Source of the DNA: an uncultured Flavobacteriaceae bacterium
GTDB taxonomy: Bacteria > Bacteroidota > Bacteroidia > Flavobacteriales > Flavobacteriaceae
Length of the DNA: 61,097 bases
NCBI GenBank assembly: GCA_905480425.1
Contig: CAJQQG010000031.1
Coordinates: 1-61,097, forward strand
Direction of reading: 5' to 3'
The position numbers were made by a program, and so were the translations under genes. The stretch's first letter is position 1; every line of letters begins with the position of its first letter. The notes beneath the pieces are model-generated. The model saw only the letters and a program-made list of their open reading frames with translations, ran no database searches and was not told the DNA's origin. Below are positions 40,260 to 50,156 of the stretch, one piece after another.

Positions 40260-41891
40260 ATGAAATATACAAATTACATTTTAGGACTTTGTTTAGGTGC
40301 TATGTTAGTGGTTACTTCTTGTGAAACTCTAGATATAGAGCTAACAGACAACCCTAATGCCTTAAGTCCTAGTCAAGCGGATCCTGGGTTCTTTTTGAAC
40401 GCAATCCAAGTAGACTTTGCGTACTGGGTTCACTCTATGGGAGATCGTACAGGAGAACTAACACGTATCAACTATATGAGTGGAAGAAATTATGATAATA
40501 TTTATTCTCCAGACAGCTGGAATGGCCTATGGTCATCTGCTTATCGTGGAATGCTAGAAGATATTCGATTAATGAATTTAATTGCAGAAGAAAGAGGATT
40601 GCAATTCGAAATTGGAATGGGAAAGGTTTTTCAATCTTATATAATGTTAACTTTAGTTGACCAATTTGGAAGTGTACCTTACAGTGAAGCCCTAAAGGGT
40701 AGTGAAGGTAATTTAAATCCAACCTCTGATGATGGAGCATCAATTTATTCTGCTGCAATTGCGTTATTAGATAGTGCTGTTGCAGATTTTAATGCAGGAT
40801 CATTAGCTAGTTCTTCAAATGATTTTTACTATGGAGGTAATTCAAGTAAATGGATTAAAGCTGCTAATAGTATTAAGAAAAAAGCTTTGTTGAATACAGG
40901 TGATACAGCGGGTTATAATGCTATATCAAATTATATTTCAACAGCAGCTGATGATTTCGAATTTCAGTGGGGTACAAATCAGGCAACACCTGATACTAGA
41001 CACCCTCTTTACCGAAGCAACTATACTAATACAGGAGGTGGTGAATATCAATCAAACTGGTTAATGTTCAGTATGATTAACGGTCATGCTGGTAACACTG
41101 ATCCTAGAATTCCTTACTACTACTACAGACAAGTACCTGAAACTCCAGGTTTTGACAGTGCTGGTAATGAAGAAGTGTTAGAATGTGGTTTGGCTGGATA
41201 TTATGTACCACCACAATTGAGAGGTGATGATACTCCTTTTTGTGCTCCAACTAATAGTGCAAATAAACCAGCAAGTGGATACTGGGGAAGAGATCATGGA
41301 AATGATAACGGGACTCCTCCTGATGGATTCTTAAGAACACTTCGCGGAACTTATCCAGCTGGTGGTAAATTTGACGATAGTTCTTTTGGAGGGCAGGTTC
41401 TTGGAGCTGGTGAAAGAGGAGCAGGTATAACTCCTGTAATGTTATCTTCTTGGATGCACTTCATGAATGCTGAAGTTGCTGTTACAACAGGTGGTGATCC
41501 AACTGCTGAAACTTTAACTGCACTTACGCAAGCCTTAGATAAAACAGATGACCTTGGTGGTGATACTTTAACTACTGCTGCCAGAGACGCATATGTTGCT
41601 GCATTTACTTCAGACTGGAATGCTGCAGGATCTACTGCTGAAAAATTAGATATGTGGGCAACAGAATACTTTATTTCTATGGTTGGAAATGGTATAGATG
41701 CTTACAATTCTTACAGAAGAAATGGATATCCAAGATCACTTCAACCGAATGTGGAGCCTGATCCAGGAAGTTATCCAACTACTCAATATTTTCCAGCTAA
41801 TTTTGTGAACACGAATTCGAATGCTACTCAGAGAACATCTAAAAGCGATCGAGTGTTTTGGAATGCTAGCGGAGCAACTAACCTTAAATAA
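40260..41891 (+). CDS. SusD/RagB-like surface lipoprotein (SusD-like_2 type)
   Basis: 543 residues; lipobox VVTSC with lipidated Cys21. The body fits the SusD-like_2 group: NPNALSPSQADPGFFLNA near the start, a TPR-rich helical core, and the C-terminal NSYRRNGYPRSLQPNVEP block. It caps the SusC channel and binds its ligand at the cell surface. 19 nt after susC and 8 nt before the third gene. Two cysteines (in EVLECGLAG and PFCAPTNS) in the middle could form a disulfide (inference). Confidence 0.93.
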   Translation: MKYTNYILGLCLGAMLVVTSCETLDIELTDNPNALSPSQADPGFFLNAIQVDFAYWVHSMGDRTGELTRINYMSGRNYDNIYSPDSWNGLWSSAYRGMLEDIRLMNLIAEERGLQFEIGMGKVFQSYIMLTLVDQFGSVPYSEALKGSEGNLNPTSDDGASIYSAAIALLDSAVADFNAGSLASSSNDFYYGGNSSKWIKAANSIKKKALLNTGDTAGYNAISNYISTAADDFEFQWGTNQATPDTRHPLYRSNYTNTGGGEYQSNWLMFSMINGHAGNTDPRIPYYYYRQVPETPGFDSAGNEEVLECGLAGYYVPPQLRGDDTPFCAPTNSANKPASGYWGRDHGNDNGTPPDGFLRTLRGTYPAGGKFDDSSFGGQVLGAGERGAGITPVMLSSWMHFMNAEVAVTTGGDPTAETLTALTQALDKTDDLGGDTLTTAARDAYVAAFTSDWNAAGSTAEKLDMWATEYFISMVGNGIDAYNSYRRNGYPRSLQPNVEPDPGSYPTTQYFPANFVNTNSNATQRTSKSDRVFWNASGATNLK

Positions 41892-41899
41892 TTAGTATT

Positions 41900-42805
41900 A
41901 TGAAAAAAATAATTAGTTTACTAACCGTAATATTGGTATTTCAGTCTTGTTCAGATCCTGATAATACAATAAACGATGTCCTTGATAATTATCAAAAAGG
42001 TGCAGTTTTAAGAACAATATCAAGTTCTGGGGATTACAACTTTTATGATCAATCAAATTCAGTTTTTACTGCGACAATTGAAGCTCACGATGAAGAAGAT
42101 GGAGCATTATTGAATAATGTGGAAATATTTATATCTGCAGATTCTGGTGAAGAAGTTCAAATAAGAACATTAAATGCATCAGAATTTACTAATGGTCCAA
42201 CAGGGCTTCCAAGAACAACTTTCAGTGTTAGTTTAACTGAAGTTGATTCTAAAATTAGTTACGTAGGTGGTAGCACAATAAATATTCGATTGAAATTAAA
42301 CCTTACAAACGGTAGAAGTTTTTCTACTGAAGCCGTAACAGGATCAATGACAGGATCATATTTTAAATCTCCTTACGCTTACAACAAAATTGTTTTATGT
42401 AATGTAACTGATGGGTCAGCAGTACCTGGTATATATACAGTAAAAATGGTAGATACCTATGGTGATGGATGGCAGGATAGTAGAATTAAATTAACACTAG
42501 ATGGTACAGAACATATTTTTGCTATACCAAGTCCTTATGGTAGTGGAGTTGCTATAAATGCAACCCTTGAACCATACACTGGTAACGACTCTAGTGGTTT
42601 TTCTACTATTACGATTCCAAATTCTGCTAAAACTATGAAGTGGGAATGGATTGAAGGTAGATATCCTGATGAAACAAATTATACTATAGCGTATACAAAA
42701 CTTGATGGGTCTAAGGCACAAAATAGTTTTGTACAAGCTTCACACGGTACATCAGGAAATAATGATGCCCTTATTGGTGAAAAAATACTTAGTATTTGCC
42801 AATAA
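41900..42805 (+). CDS. Unknown lipoprotein, third gene of the SusC/D operon
   Basis: 301 residues with lipobox VFQSC (Cys17). I do not recognise a named family. The N-terminal half is beta-rich (Ig-like). The second half has DTYGDGWQDSRIKLTLDG (185-202), a pattern seen in flavobacterial surface beta-sandwich domains, followed by another strand-rich region with KTMKWEWIEG. It lies 8 nt after susD, so it is probably an accessory surface protein of the transporter, for example a ligand-binding SusE/F analogue (inference). A strong terminator follows. Confidence 0.75.
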   Translation: MKKIISLLTVILVFQSCSDPDNTINDVLDNYQKGAVLRTISSSGDYNFYDQSNSVFTATIEAHDEEDGALLNNVEIFISADSGEEVQIRTLNASEFTNGPTGLPRTTFSVSLTEVDSKISYVGGSTINIRLKLNLTNGRSFSTEAVTGSMTGSYFKSPYAYNKIVLCNVTDGSAVPGIYTVKMVDTYGDGWQDSRIKLTLDGTEHIFAIPSPYGSGVAINATLEPYTGNDSSGFSTITIPNSAKTMKWEWIEGRYPDETNYTIAYTKLDGSKAQNSFVQASHGTSGNNDALIGEKILSICQ

Positions 42806-42830
42806 AAAGATATATAAAATTGTACTAATT

Positions 42831-42863
42831 AAAAAAAAGGGGACTAAATAGTCCCCTTTTTTT
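42831..42863. terminator. Bidirectional terminator after the SusC/D operon
   Basis: GGGGACT-aaat-AGTCCCC (42839-42856) is a 7-bp GC-rich stem flanked by eight As and seven Ts, so it works for the SusC/D operon and, in reverse, for the convergent arylsulfotransferase-like gene at 42866. Confidence 0.88.
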
Positions 42864-42865
42864 AA

Positions 42866-44320
42866 TTAATTATTAGGATAAACGTACCCTCTCCAGAAAT
42901 TAGGTCCACCGCCATTATACTTCCAGACAACCTCGCCTGATCGTGTAACTTCCCAATAACCATAATCACCTTCACAAATTAAAGTATTACCATTAGGGAG
43001 ACGATATGCGCCTGATATTTTAGCATAAAATAAATCTGGGTCTGTAAAACTCCATGATTCTTCTGGCATTACCCAATTGATAGGATTGGAATCAAAATCA
43101 TCAGGGAGAATGAATTCATAAACAATGGACTGTGAATCTTCAGAGCCATTCATATAAATTAAAAAACGTCCTTCAGTAAAAGGATCATATTTAGTTAAAG
43201 TTGGGTGATGATTCCTATAAAAAAAACGTTTTGAATCATTGTTAAAAGTGGAAGGATTGCCAAAGCGGAAACTTAAATCAGCTAAATCTGTTTTATTTTC
43301 ATCAGTAGAATATGAATGTGGGATAACCCAAACTTCACTAAAAAAATTTACACTTAAATAAATAACATTTCTTGAATCATCATAAAATAAACCATTCGCA
43401 TGCATAAGATCTCCCGTTTGATCTATGGAATAATTGAGATTTATTTTTTCAGGATGATCACCAACAACACCATAATTGGATGCAGATTCAAGATGATCCT
43501 GGATTAAATGATCAACACTTCGCCATTCCCAAACAATTTCAAAACTTTCTGGGTTTAATTCACTTATTTTCTCAAGATAAATTGGTCCATCTCCTTTGTA
43601 TCCCAAAGAAATTGATTGAGACGCAGTGAGTCGTTCCCAAATCATTAATAATATATTGCCATTGGGTAAAATTTCAAAGTCATGATGAAGTAACTCATTT
43701 TCAGTATTAACGGTATATTCCCATATAATTTCTCCTTCAGGGGATAATTTTCTAAGAATTCCACCATAACCTCCAAAAGAAAAAAATATAGTTTCGGGTT
43801 TAAATAATCCTATTAAATTTCCATCTGGTAATAACTCCAAATCATTTCCCAATTTAGAATTAAAATCAAAAGTCTGTAAATTAATACCTGTTTTATCTGT
43901 TAAAAAAGCTTGTGTACCACCACTTTTAATCATGAAAACTGGAGATGAATCAATTTTTTTTGGATTATAAACCTCAACTGATTCATCCAAAGTTGGAAAG
44001 GGGAGAAAAATAGCTGTCAAAACATATGCTTGATTTACCAATAAATCTAATGTTTCAGATTCATTAACTTCTCCTAAACCTTCCCAACGGTCAAAATAAT
44101 AACCCTTATATGGTGCCGCAGTAATAGAAATGGTTGTGTTTGCGTCAACATTAAGAGTAGATGAAGATATTGTCCCTAATCCTTCTACTAAGACATTTAT
44201 CTCAAAAGAACTAGGAGGTATATCTGAATTATCAGAACAATTCAATAAAAAAAAGAAAAATAATAAATAAAGATTCTTGAAATTAAAAGAAGAGTTTGAA
44301 ATAAAAAATATTGATATCAT
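42866..44320 (-). CDS. Arylsulfotransferase-like lipoprotein with N-terminal InlB-like repeat domain
   Basis: 484 residues. Signal with lipobox LLNC (Cys28); residues about 42-108 resemble a divergent InlB B-repeat (VEGLGTISSS, GYYFDRWEG, VLTAIF); the rest is a beta-propeller of the ASST type: LLPDGNLIGLF, GEIIWEYTVN, HHDFEILPNGNIL, DLMHANGLFYD, NHHPTLTKYDP, PNGNTLICEGDYG. ASST enzymes move sulfate between phenols through a histidine. Histidines in DLMHAN and NHHP are kept, but the S-S-R segment that usually follows reads LSVNFF, so the family arginine appears lost. It may be an inactive or differently acting propeller. Monocistronic; faces the SusC/D operon. Confidence 0.75.
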   Translation of the reverse strand: MISIFFISNSSFNFKNLYLLFFFFLLNCSDNSDIPPSSFEINVLVEGLGTISSSTLNVDANTTISITAAPYKGYYFDRWEGLGEVNESETLDLLVNQAYVLTAIFLPFPTLDESVEVYNPKKIDSSPVFMIKSGGTQAFLTDKTGINLQTFDFNSKLGNDLELLPDGNLIGLFKPETIFFSFGGYGGILRKLSPEGEIIWEYTVNTENELLHHDFEILPNGNILLMIWERLTASQSISLGYKGDGPIYLEKISELNPESFEIVWEWRSVDHLIQDHLESASNYGVVGDHPEKINLNYSIDQTGDLMHANGLFYDDSRNVIYLSVNFFSEVWVIPHSYSTDENKTDLADLSFRFGNPSTFNNDSKRFFYRNHHPTLTKYDPFTEGRFLIYMNGSEDSQSIVYEFILPDDFDSNPINWVMPEESWSFTDPDLFYAKISGAYRLPNGNTLICEGDYGYWEVTRSGEVVWKYNGGGPNFWRGYVYPNN

Positions 44321-44427
44321 GTAAATTAATAACTTTCATGAAAGATATAAAACAATGAATAAATAGTTTAAAAAAAATGAACTTAAAAGAATCTAATCGA
44401 AAGATACTTAGCATAAACAATTTGCAC

Positions 44428-44435
44428 TATTTTTG
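44428..44435 (+). promoter_or_regulatory. -7 box 4 nt from the rlmB start codon
   Basis: TATTTTTG matches TAnnTTTG exactly, and only ATCA separates it from the ATG at 44440. Transcription would begin at or beside the start codon. -33 element not recognisable. Confidence 0.45.
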
Positions 44436-44439
44436 ATCA

Positions 44440-45171
44440 ATGGAAACAGTAACAATATTTGGATTAAGAGCAATTCTAGAAGCAATTCAGTCAGGTAAGT
44501 CAATTGATCGGGTATGGCTTTTGAAAGGTACAAAGAGTACCTTATTTGAAGAATTATTACATGTTCTTAGAACTAACAACATTGCATTTAGTTTTGTTCC
44601 TGTAGAGCGCTTAAATCGCTTTTCAGACAAAAATCATCAAGGGGCTGTAGCAAGAATTGCAGCTTTAGCTACTCATGAAATGGAGCCACTGATTGAAATA
44701 ATAATGGAAGCTAAAAAGAATCCGATTTTTGTGCTACTAGACGGAATCACAGACGCCCGTAATTTTGGAGCTATTCTTCGTTCTGCAGCAGCAACGGGAG
44801 TTGATGCGGTTTTTATACCGACCTCGGGAAGTGCTCCTTTAAACGGTGATGTAGTAAAAACTTCTGCTGGAGGTGCTTTCAAAGTACCTATTTCAAAAGT
44901 GCAACATTTGAAAGATGTTGTTTATTATTTAAAAGCACATGAGGTGCCCACAATAGGCATAACTGAAAAAACACCCCTAAGTATATATGAAGAAGATTTA
45001 AAGGGGCCTATAGCACTTGTTTTTGGCTCAGAGGACGTCGGTATTTCTGGGGGAATGCTTAAAATAATAGATCGAAAAGCTAAAATTCCAATGATAGAGG
45101 GTATCGATTCACTAAATGTATCTGTAGCATGCGCCGTTGTTTTTTATGAAACCATACGTCAACGCGTATAG
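44440..45171 (+). CDS. rlmB: 23S rRNA (guanosine-2'-O-)-methyltransferase, RlmB/TrmH family
   Basis: 243-residue SPOUT enzyme that methylates G2251 of 23S rRNA in characterised RlmB. The N-terminal substrate-binding domain (METVTIFGLRAILEAIQSGK) is followed by the catalytic knot: DGITDARNFGAILRSAAATG, LVFGSEDVGISGGML and IDSLNVSVACAVVFYE. It probably forms an operon with rarA, 26 nt downstream. Confidence 0.92.
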   Translation: METVTIFGLRAILEAIQSGKSIDRVWLLKGTKSTLFEELLHVLRTNNIAFSFVPVERLNRFSDKNHQGAVARIAALATHEMEPLIEIIMEAKKNPIFVLLDGITDARNFGAILRSAAATGVDAVFIPTSGSAPLNGDVVKTSAGGAFKVPISKVQHLKDVVYYLKAHEVPTIGITEKTPLSIYEEDLKGPIALVFGSEDVGISGGMLKIIDRKAKIPMIEGIDSLNVSVACAVVFYETIRQRV

Positions 45172-45197
45172 AAAAGTAAAAAACTTATATTTATAGG

Positions 45198-46475
45198 ATG
45201 AATACTCCATTAGCTGAACGCATGCGACCTAAATCTTTAACAGATTACTTTGGTCAGGATCATTTGGTTGGAACCCAAGGGAGTTTAACACAAATGATTA
45301 CTAATGGTATCTTTCCTTCGCTCATCTTTTGGGGACCCCCTGGAACCGGAAAAACAACACTTGCACAATTATTAGCGCTAGAGAAAGAACGTCCATTCTA
45401 TCAATTATCTGCAATAAATGCTGGGGTAAAAGAGATTCGTGAAATTATCCATAAAGCTGAACATTCAGGAGGTCTCTTTTCTGGCAAAAGTCCTATTTTA
45501 TTTATTGATGAAATTCATAGGTTTAGTAAGTCTCAACAAGACTCTCTTTTAAATGCTGTTGAAAAGGGTGTTATAACTCTAATTGGTGCTACCACAGAAA
45601 ACCCAAGTTTTGAAGTAATTAATGCACTACTATCTAGATGCCAGGTCTACATTCTCAACTCCCTAGAAAAAAAAGAATTAAAGAAAATTTTAACCCATGC
45701 ACTTGAAAATGATGACTTTTTAAAAAAAATAGATATTCAATTAAATGAAACTGAAGCGCTGATTGAACTTGCAGGAGGAGATGCTCGTAAATTACTTTCA
45801 CTATTAGAACTTGTTATTCAAGCCAATGGAAATAAAACAATAAAAATTACTAATGACATGGTCTTTCAGACTGTGCAAACCAATAGTGTTTTATTTGATA
45901 AAAATGGTGATTTTCATTATGATATTGTTTCGGCATTTATTAAATCTATAAGAGGGAGTGATCCAAATGGAGCCATCTATTGGCTGGCAAGGATGATTGA
46001 AGCTGGAGAAGATATTGGATTTATTGCTAGGCGTTTACTGATTCTTGCAGCTGAAGATATTGGTATTGCAAATCCAACTGCCTTAGTTTTAGCAAATAGT
46101 ACGTTTCAGGCTGTTACTAGCGTAGGATATCCTGAAGGTAGAATTTTACTTAGTGAATGCGTTATATACTTAGCTACATCACCAAAAAGCAATACTGCTT
46201 ATAAAGCTATTAATGAGGCTCAAGAGAAAGTAAGACAAACTGGAAATCTACCAATACCACTTCATTTAAGAAATGCGCCAACTAAGCTTATGAAAGAGAT
46301 TGGTTATGGAGAAGATTATAAATATGCCCATGATTATAAAAATCAATTTATTGAACAAGAGTTCTTACCAGAAGAAATTAAAGGAACTACACTATACCAG
46401 CCAGGAGACAATCAAAAAGAAAAAAGTATTAGAGATTTTCTAAAAAGTAGGTGGAATAAAAAATATGGGTACTAA
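45198..46475 (+). CDS. rarA: Replication-associated recombination protein A (RarA/MgsA AAA+ ATPase)
   Basis: 425 residues. N-terminal [20 protein letters not shown], Walker [16 protein letters not shown], Walker [10 protein letters not shown], sensor 1 GATTENPSF, then the MgsA C-terminal oligomerisation domain ([20 protein letters not shown]). Acts at stalled replication forks with SSB. Its TAA interlocks with the convergent trkH stop (4-nt overlap). Confidence 0.95.
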   Translation: MNTPLAERMRPKSLTDYFGQDHLVGTQGSLTQMITNGIFPSLIFWGPPGTGKTTLAQLLALEKERPFYQLSAINAGVKEIREIIHKAEHSGGLFSGKSPILFIDEIHRFSKSQQDSLLNAVEKGVITLIGATTENPSFEVINALLSRCQVYILNSLEKKELKKILTHALENDDFLKKIDIQLNETEALIELAGGDARKLLSLLELVIQANGNKTIKITNDMVFQTVQTNSVLFDKNGDFHYDIVSAFIKSIRGSDPNGAIYWLARMIEAGEDIGFIARRLLILAAEDIGIANPTALVLANSTFQAVTSVGYPEGRILLSECVIYLATSPKSNTAYKAINEAQEKVRQTGNLPIPLHLRNAPTKLMKEIGYGEDYKYAHDYKNQFIEQEFLPEEIKGTTLYQPGDNQKEKSIRDFLKSRWNKKYGY

Positions 46476-47968
46476 GTCTTTTTCCAGAAAAAAGGAGTGA
46501 AAAGAATAAGAACAGTAAATAATTCAAGACGTCCTAGTAACATTAAAAAAGATGCCCAAAATTTTCCGAAAGCAGGTAATTCACTATAATTTCCACTCGG
46601 TCCAAAATCACCAATAGCTGGTCCAACATTTCCTAATGTTGCAGCAGCAACTCCAATGGCATTTTCGAAATCTAATCCCAATAAACCAAATACTAAACTT
46701 CCTATTATGAAGGAAACCATATAGAGGATGAAGAAAGCTAATACATTTAAAATTATTTCCTGATTTACTATTCTCCCATTATATCTTGGTTGAATAATTG
46801 CATTTGGGTGTAAAGCACGCTTTAATTCAAGTATACCCCCTTTAATCATTAATAAATGCCTTACTACTTTTATTCCGCCTGATGTACTTCCAGCTGACCC
46901 TCCCAAAAACATAAGTCCAAAAAAGAAAATAGTCAGAAAAGGTGTCCATGCAGTATAATCCGAAGTGACAAATCCAGTAGTAGTAACGATAGATATAACC
47001 TGAAAAAATGCATGTCTTGATGAACTTTCAATCTTCCCCCAGACCTGTGGGTGATTAAACGAAATATTGTTTAGGTCTACACTACTAATTAGAACAATGA
47101 AAACTATTAAAGAAAAAATAAGAATTAATGTGAAATAGGTTTTAAACTCACTGTCTTTAAAAACTTTTTTTAGCTTTCCTTTAAAAGCAAAATAGCTTAA
47201 TACAAAATTAGAACCCGCTAAGAACATAAATATAATTATAATGTAGTGAACCCAAGGCAAGTGATTCCAGTGAGCTAAACTATTGTTTTTAGTTGAAAAT
47301 CCTCCTGATGCCATTGTACTCATGGCATGATTAATAGCATCAAAAATTGACATCCCAGCAATACATAATAATAAGGCTTCTGCAAATGTAAAAGAAACAT
47401 AAATTATCCAAAGTCTTTTAGCTGTATCTGTAATTCGAGGATGCAATTTATCACTATTAGGTCCTGGTGCTTCAGCAGAAAAGAGTTGCATCCCCCCTAT
47501 ACCTAATAAAGGTAAAATAGCTATTGCCAAAACAATTATTCCCATACCCCCAATCCAATGAGTCATACTCCTCCAAAACAAAATTCCGGCAGGGAGGGAC
47601 TCTATGTCTGAAAGAATAGTGGCACCCGTTGCCGTATACCCAGACATTGTTTCAAAAAAAGTAGATGAAATATCTACTATACTATTGGTCATAATAAAAG
47701 GAAGCATTCCCGTTATTGTCATTAATAACCACCCTAAGCTAACAATAAGGTATCCCTCTCTTTTTTGAATTTTTTTATTATGTTGTCTTCCAAACAACAT
47801 CATTAATGCGCCCATTGAAAGCACTATAAAGGAAGAAAGAGTTAATTCAAAGGTTACGCCATCTGAATATATATAACTAGTAAGTGCAGAAAAAAGCATT
47901 AATCCTCCATTGAATAACAACAGAACTCCCATTAAAAAAACAATAATTTTATAATTGAGACTATGCAT
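46472..47968 (-). CDS. trkH: Trk/Ktr-type potassium transporter membrane subunit
   Basis: 498-residue K+ channel-like transporter with four M1-P-M2 repeats. Filter-like segments include SGYTATGATILSD, TMASGGFSTKN, VTTTGFVTSDYT and ATLGNVGPAIGDFG, each with the conserved glycine. It needs the RCK regulator encoded 6 nt upstream (trkA). Confidence 0.95.
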   Translation of the reverse strand: MHSLNYKIIVFLMGVLLLFNGGLMLFSALTSYIYSDGVTFELTLSSFIVLSMGALMMLFGRQHNKKIQKREGYLIVSLGWLLMTITGMLPFIMTNSIVDISSTFFETMSGYTATGATILSDIESLPAGILFWRSMTHWIGGMGIIVLAIAILPLLGIGGMQLFSAEAPGPNSDKLHPRITDTAKRLWIIYVSFTFAEALLLCIAGMSIFDAINHAMSTMASGGFSTKNNSLAHWNHLPWVHYIIIIFMFLAGSNFVLSYFAFKGKLKKVFKDSEFKTYFTLILIFSLIVFIVLISSVDLNNISFNHPQVWGKIESSSRHAFFQVISIVTTTGFVTSDYTAWTPFLTIFFFGLMFLGGSAGSTSGGIKVVRHLLMIKGGILELKRALHPNAIIQPRYNGRIVNQEIILNVLAFFILYMVSFIIGSLVFGLLGLDFENAIGVAAATLGNVGPAIGDFGPSGNYSELPAFGKFWASFLMLLGRLELFTVLILFTPFFWKKT

Positions 47969-47974
47969 GGAGTC

Positions 47975-49324
47975 TTATAAAAATAAACTTTCAATTCGCT
48001 TAATAGATCGAGGTAAACAACAAACAACAATTCTGTCGCCTGCACAAATGGTATAATCTCCTAGTGCAATAATCCCTTTTCCCTCTTTAATGACGCCACC
48101 AATAATAGCTGTTCTAGGAAAGTCAAGATCTTTAATCTTATAATTTGTTACTTTAGAATTCTCATTAACTACAAATTCTAAAATCTCAGCATTTAAATTA
48201 TTAAGGGTGGTCATGTCCACTACTTCTCCTCGTCGAATATACCTAAAAATGGTATTTGCTGTCAATAGTTTTTTATTAATAAGAGTGTCTATTCCAATAG
48301 AATGAGACAATTGAAAATAATCCATATTTTCAACTAAAGCAATGGTTTTTTTAACATTTTTAGTATGTGCCATAAGACATGACATAATATTAGTTTCCGA
48401 ATTCTCGGTCACAGAAATAAAAGCATCCATAGACGAAAGATCCTCCTCTTCTAATAATTCAGCACTTCTACCATCTGCGTTAATAACCAGTGCATTTGGA
48501 AGTAAATCAGCCATTTCAAAAGCTTTCTTTTTGTTTTTTTCAATTAAAGTTACATTAAACTTTTTTTCACACAATTCACGCGCAGTATTATATCCGATCC
48601 GACCTCCACCTAAAATCATTATATTTTTTATTGAAGCTTTTGTTTTTCCTGTTAATTTATACAACTCTTCTACCCCTTCTTTTCGAGTAATAAAAAAAAC
48701 AGTATCACCCTCTTCAAAACAGGTATCTCCTCTAGGAATCATAGTGTTTTGGTTCCCTCTACGTTGAATTGCAATAGGCATAAAATGTACGTCTGGGAAA
48801 ATTGAAGCTGCTTCTTTTACACTTTTACCTACAAATGGTACATCTTTAGCTAAACTTGTACCAACAAGTGTTAAAGCCCCGTTTTCAAAACCATAACTAT
48901 TTGAAAATGCAGATTGGTCTAATAATTGTTGAATTTCAATAGCTGCTAGCTCTTCCGGTGAGATTAATTCATCCACTCCAATTTCTTTAAAGCTAATGGT
49001 GTCTTTAGCGTTTATAAATTCAATGTTAGAAATTCTAGCAATGGTCTTTTTACTCCCTAGCTGTTTTGCTAATGCACAAACTGTTATATTGACTGCTTCT
49101 TCAGAAGTTACTGCTATAAAGAGATCAGAATTAGCAACTTGAGACTCTTCCATAATAGCCAAAGACATAGCATTCCCACGTATTCCACGAATGTCTAAAT
49201 GGGATTCAGCGTAATTTAAACGATCCTTATCGGTATCAATTAAAGTGATATCTAAAGATTCAAAAGAAAGGAGTTTCGCTAAATGAAACCCTACCTCGCC
49301 ACCGCCTGCGATAATTATTTTCAT
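47975..49324 (-). CDS. trkA: Trk potassium system regulatory protein TrkA
   Basis: 449 residues with two RCK units, each a Rossmann NAD-binding fold plus a TrkA-C domain: IIAGGGEVGFHLAKLL at the N-terminus and IMILGGGRIGYNTARELCEK near residue 230. It gates the adjacent TrkH channel in response to nucleotides. First gene of the trkA-trkH pair. Confidence 0.95.
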   Translation of the reverse strand: MKIIIAGGGEVGFHLAKLLSFESLDITLIDTDKDRLNYAESHLDIRGIRGNAMSLAIMEESQVANSDLFIAVTSEEAVNITVCALAKQLGSKKTIARISNIEFINAKDTISFKEIGVDELISPEELAAIEIQQLLDQSAFSNSYGFENGALTLVGTSLAKDVPFVGKSVKEAASIFPDVHFMPIAIQRRGNQNTMIPRGDTCFEEGDTVFFITRKEGVEELYKLTGKTKASIKNIMILGGGRIGYNTARELCEKKFNVTLIEKNKKKAFEMADLLPNALVINADGRSAELLEEEDLSSMDAFISVTENSETNIMSCLMAHTKNVKKTIALVENMDYFQLSHSIGIDTLINKKLLTANTIFRYIRRGEVVDMTTLNNLNAEILEFVVNENSKVTNYKIKDLDFPRTAIIGGVIKEGKGIIALGDYTICAGDRIVVCCLPRSIKRIESLFL

Positions 49325-49346
49325 AAGTATGTATCGAAATACGTTT

Positions 49347-49354
49347 CAAATATA
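49347..49354 (-). promoter_or_regulatory. Candidate promoter of trkA-trkH
   Basis: The minus strand reads TATATTTG (TAnnTTTG) 22 nt before the trkA ATG; at a 19-nt spacing the -33 position is ATG, one base off TTG. A GTAT-4 nt-ATAC inverted repeat lies between the box and the start codon. Confidence 0.45.
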
Positions 49355-49407
49355 CAAATATTAGTTTCTGAAGCATAAATATAAGAGCAACATCCTATTC
49401 AAATTAG

Positions 49408-49415
49408 TATCTTTG
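49408..49415 (+). promoter_or_regulatory. -7 box 9 nt from the menaquinone methyltransferase start
   Basis: TATCTTTG matches TAnnTTTG. The next ATG (49425) is 9 nt further; the in-frame TTG at 49413 lies within the box and is thus not the start. Confidence 0.45.
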
Positions 49416-49424
49416 GTCGCAACT

Positions 49425-50156
49425 ATGAAGAGAACAATAAAACCGAATCAAAATAATCCTGAGACTAAAAAAAAACAAATCACTCAGATGTTTGATGGGA
49501 TTTCCAAAAGTTATGATTTGCTTAATAGAATTATAACCCTAGGTGTAGATATTCTATGGCGTAAAAGAGTTGTGAATATCTTAAAAAAAGAAGCTCATGA
49601 CAAAATTTTAGACATAGCGACTGGGACTGGTGATTTGGTAATTGCGCTTGCTAAAATAGAAACTAGTAAAATTATAGGACTTGACATTTCACCTGGAATG
49701 CTAGAAATCGGGAAAAAAAAAGTAATCACACATAATTTAACGCATAGAATTGATATGCAATTGGGTGATTCTGAGATGCTCCGTTATAGTGATGAATATT
49801 TTGATGCTGTTACTGTAGCTTTTGGTGTTCGAAATTTTGAAAACTTAGACAAAGGATTATTAGAAATTCTTAGAGTCCTAAAACCAAATGGTACATTAGT
49901 TATCTTAGAAACAGCAGTTCCAAAAAATAACCTATTAAAATCTTTATACAATTTATATACTCAAAATATAATGCCATTTCTTGGGAAACTTTTTTCAAAA
50001 GATAAAAGTGCATATCAATATTTATCTGATTCTGCTGCTTCCTTTCCCTATGGAGAAGCCTTCAACAATATTTTACGTAAAAATGGGTTTATATCAGTAG
50101 AAGATAAGCCACAAACATTAGGGATAGCTTCCATTTATTTTGCTAAAAAAGCGTAA
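49425..50156 (+). CDS. ubiE: Demethylmenaquinone methyltransferase (UbiE/MenG)
   Basis: SAM-dependent enzyme making the last step of menaquinone synthesis. From ATG 49425 it has 243 residues with QMFDGISKSYDLLNRIITLG, the SAM-binding DIATGTGDLVIALA, DISPGMLEIGKKK and TVAFGVRNFENLDKGL, all diagnostic of the UbiE family. Its last 17 nt overlap the start of porT. Confidence 0.95.
   Translation: MKRTIKPNQNNPETKKKQITQMFDGISKSYDLLNRIITLGVDILWRKRVVNILKKEAHDKILDIATGTGDLVIALAKIETSKIIGLDISPGMLEIGKKKVITHNLTHRIDMQLGDSEMLRYSDEYFDAVTVAFGVRNFENLDKGLLEILRVLKPNGTLVILETAVPKNNLLKSLYNLYTQNIMPFLGKLFSKDKSAYQYLSDSAASFPYGEAFNNILRKNGFISVEDKPQTLGIASIYFAKKA

Noticed and set aside
42866-44320. Reading the arylsulfotransferase-like gene as a sulfatase or part of the SusC/D operon
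   Set aside because: It has no sulfatase motif (C/S-x-P-x-R), lies on the opposite strand and is separated by a bidirectional terminator.
49413-49424. TTG start for the menaquinone methyltransferase
   Set aside because: The codon is inside the TATCTTTG -7 box; the ATG at 49425 is the better start.
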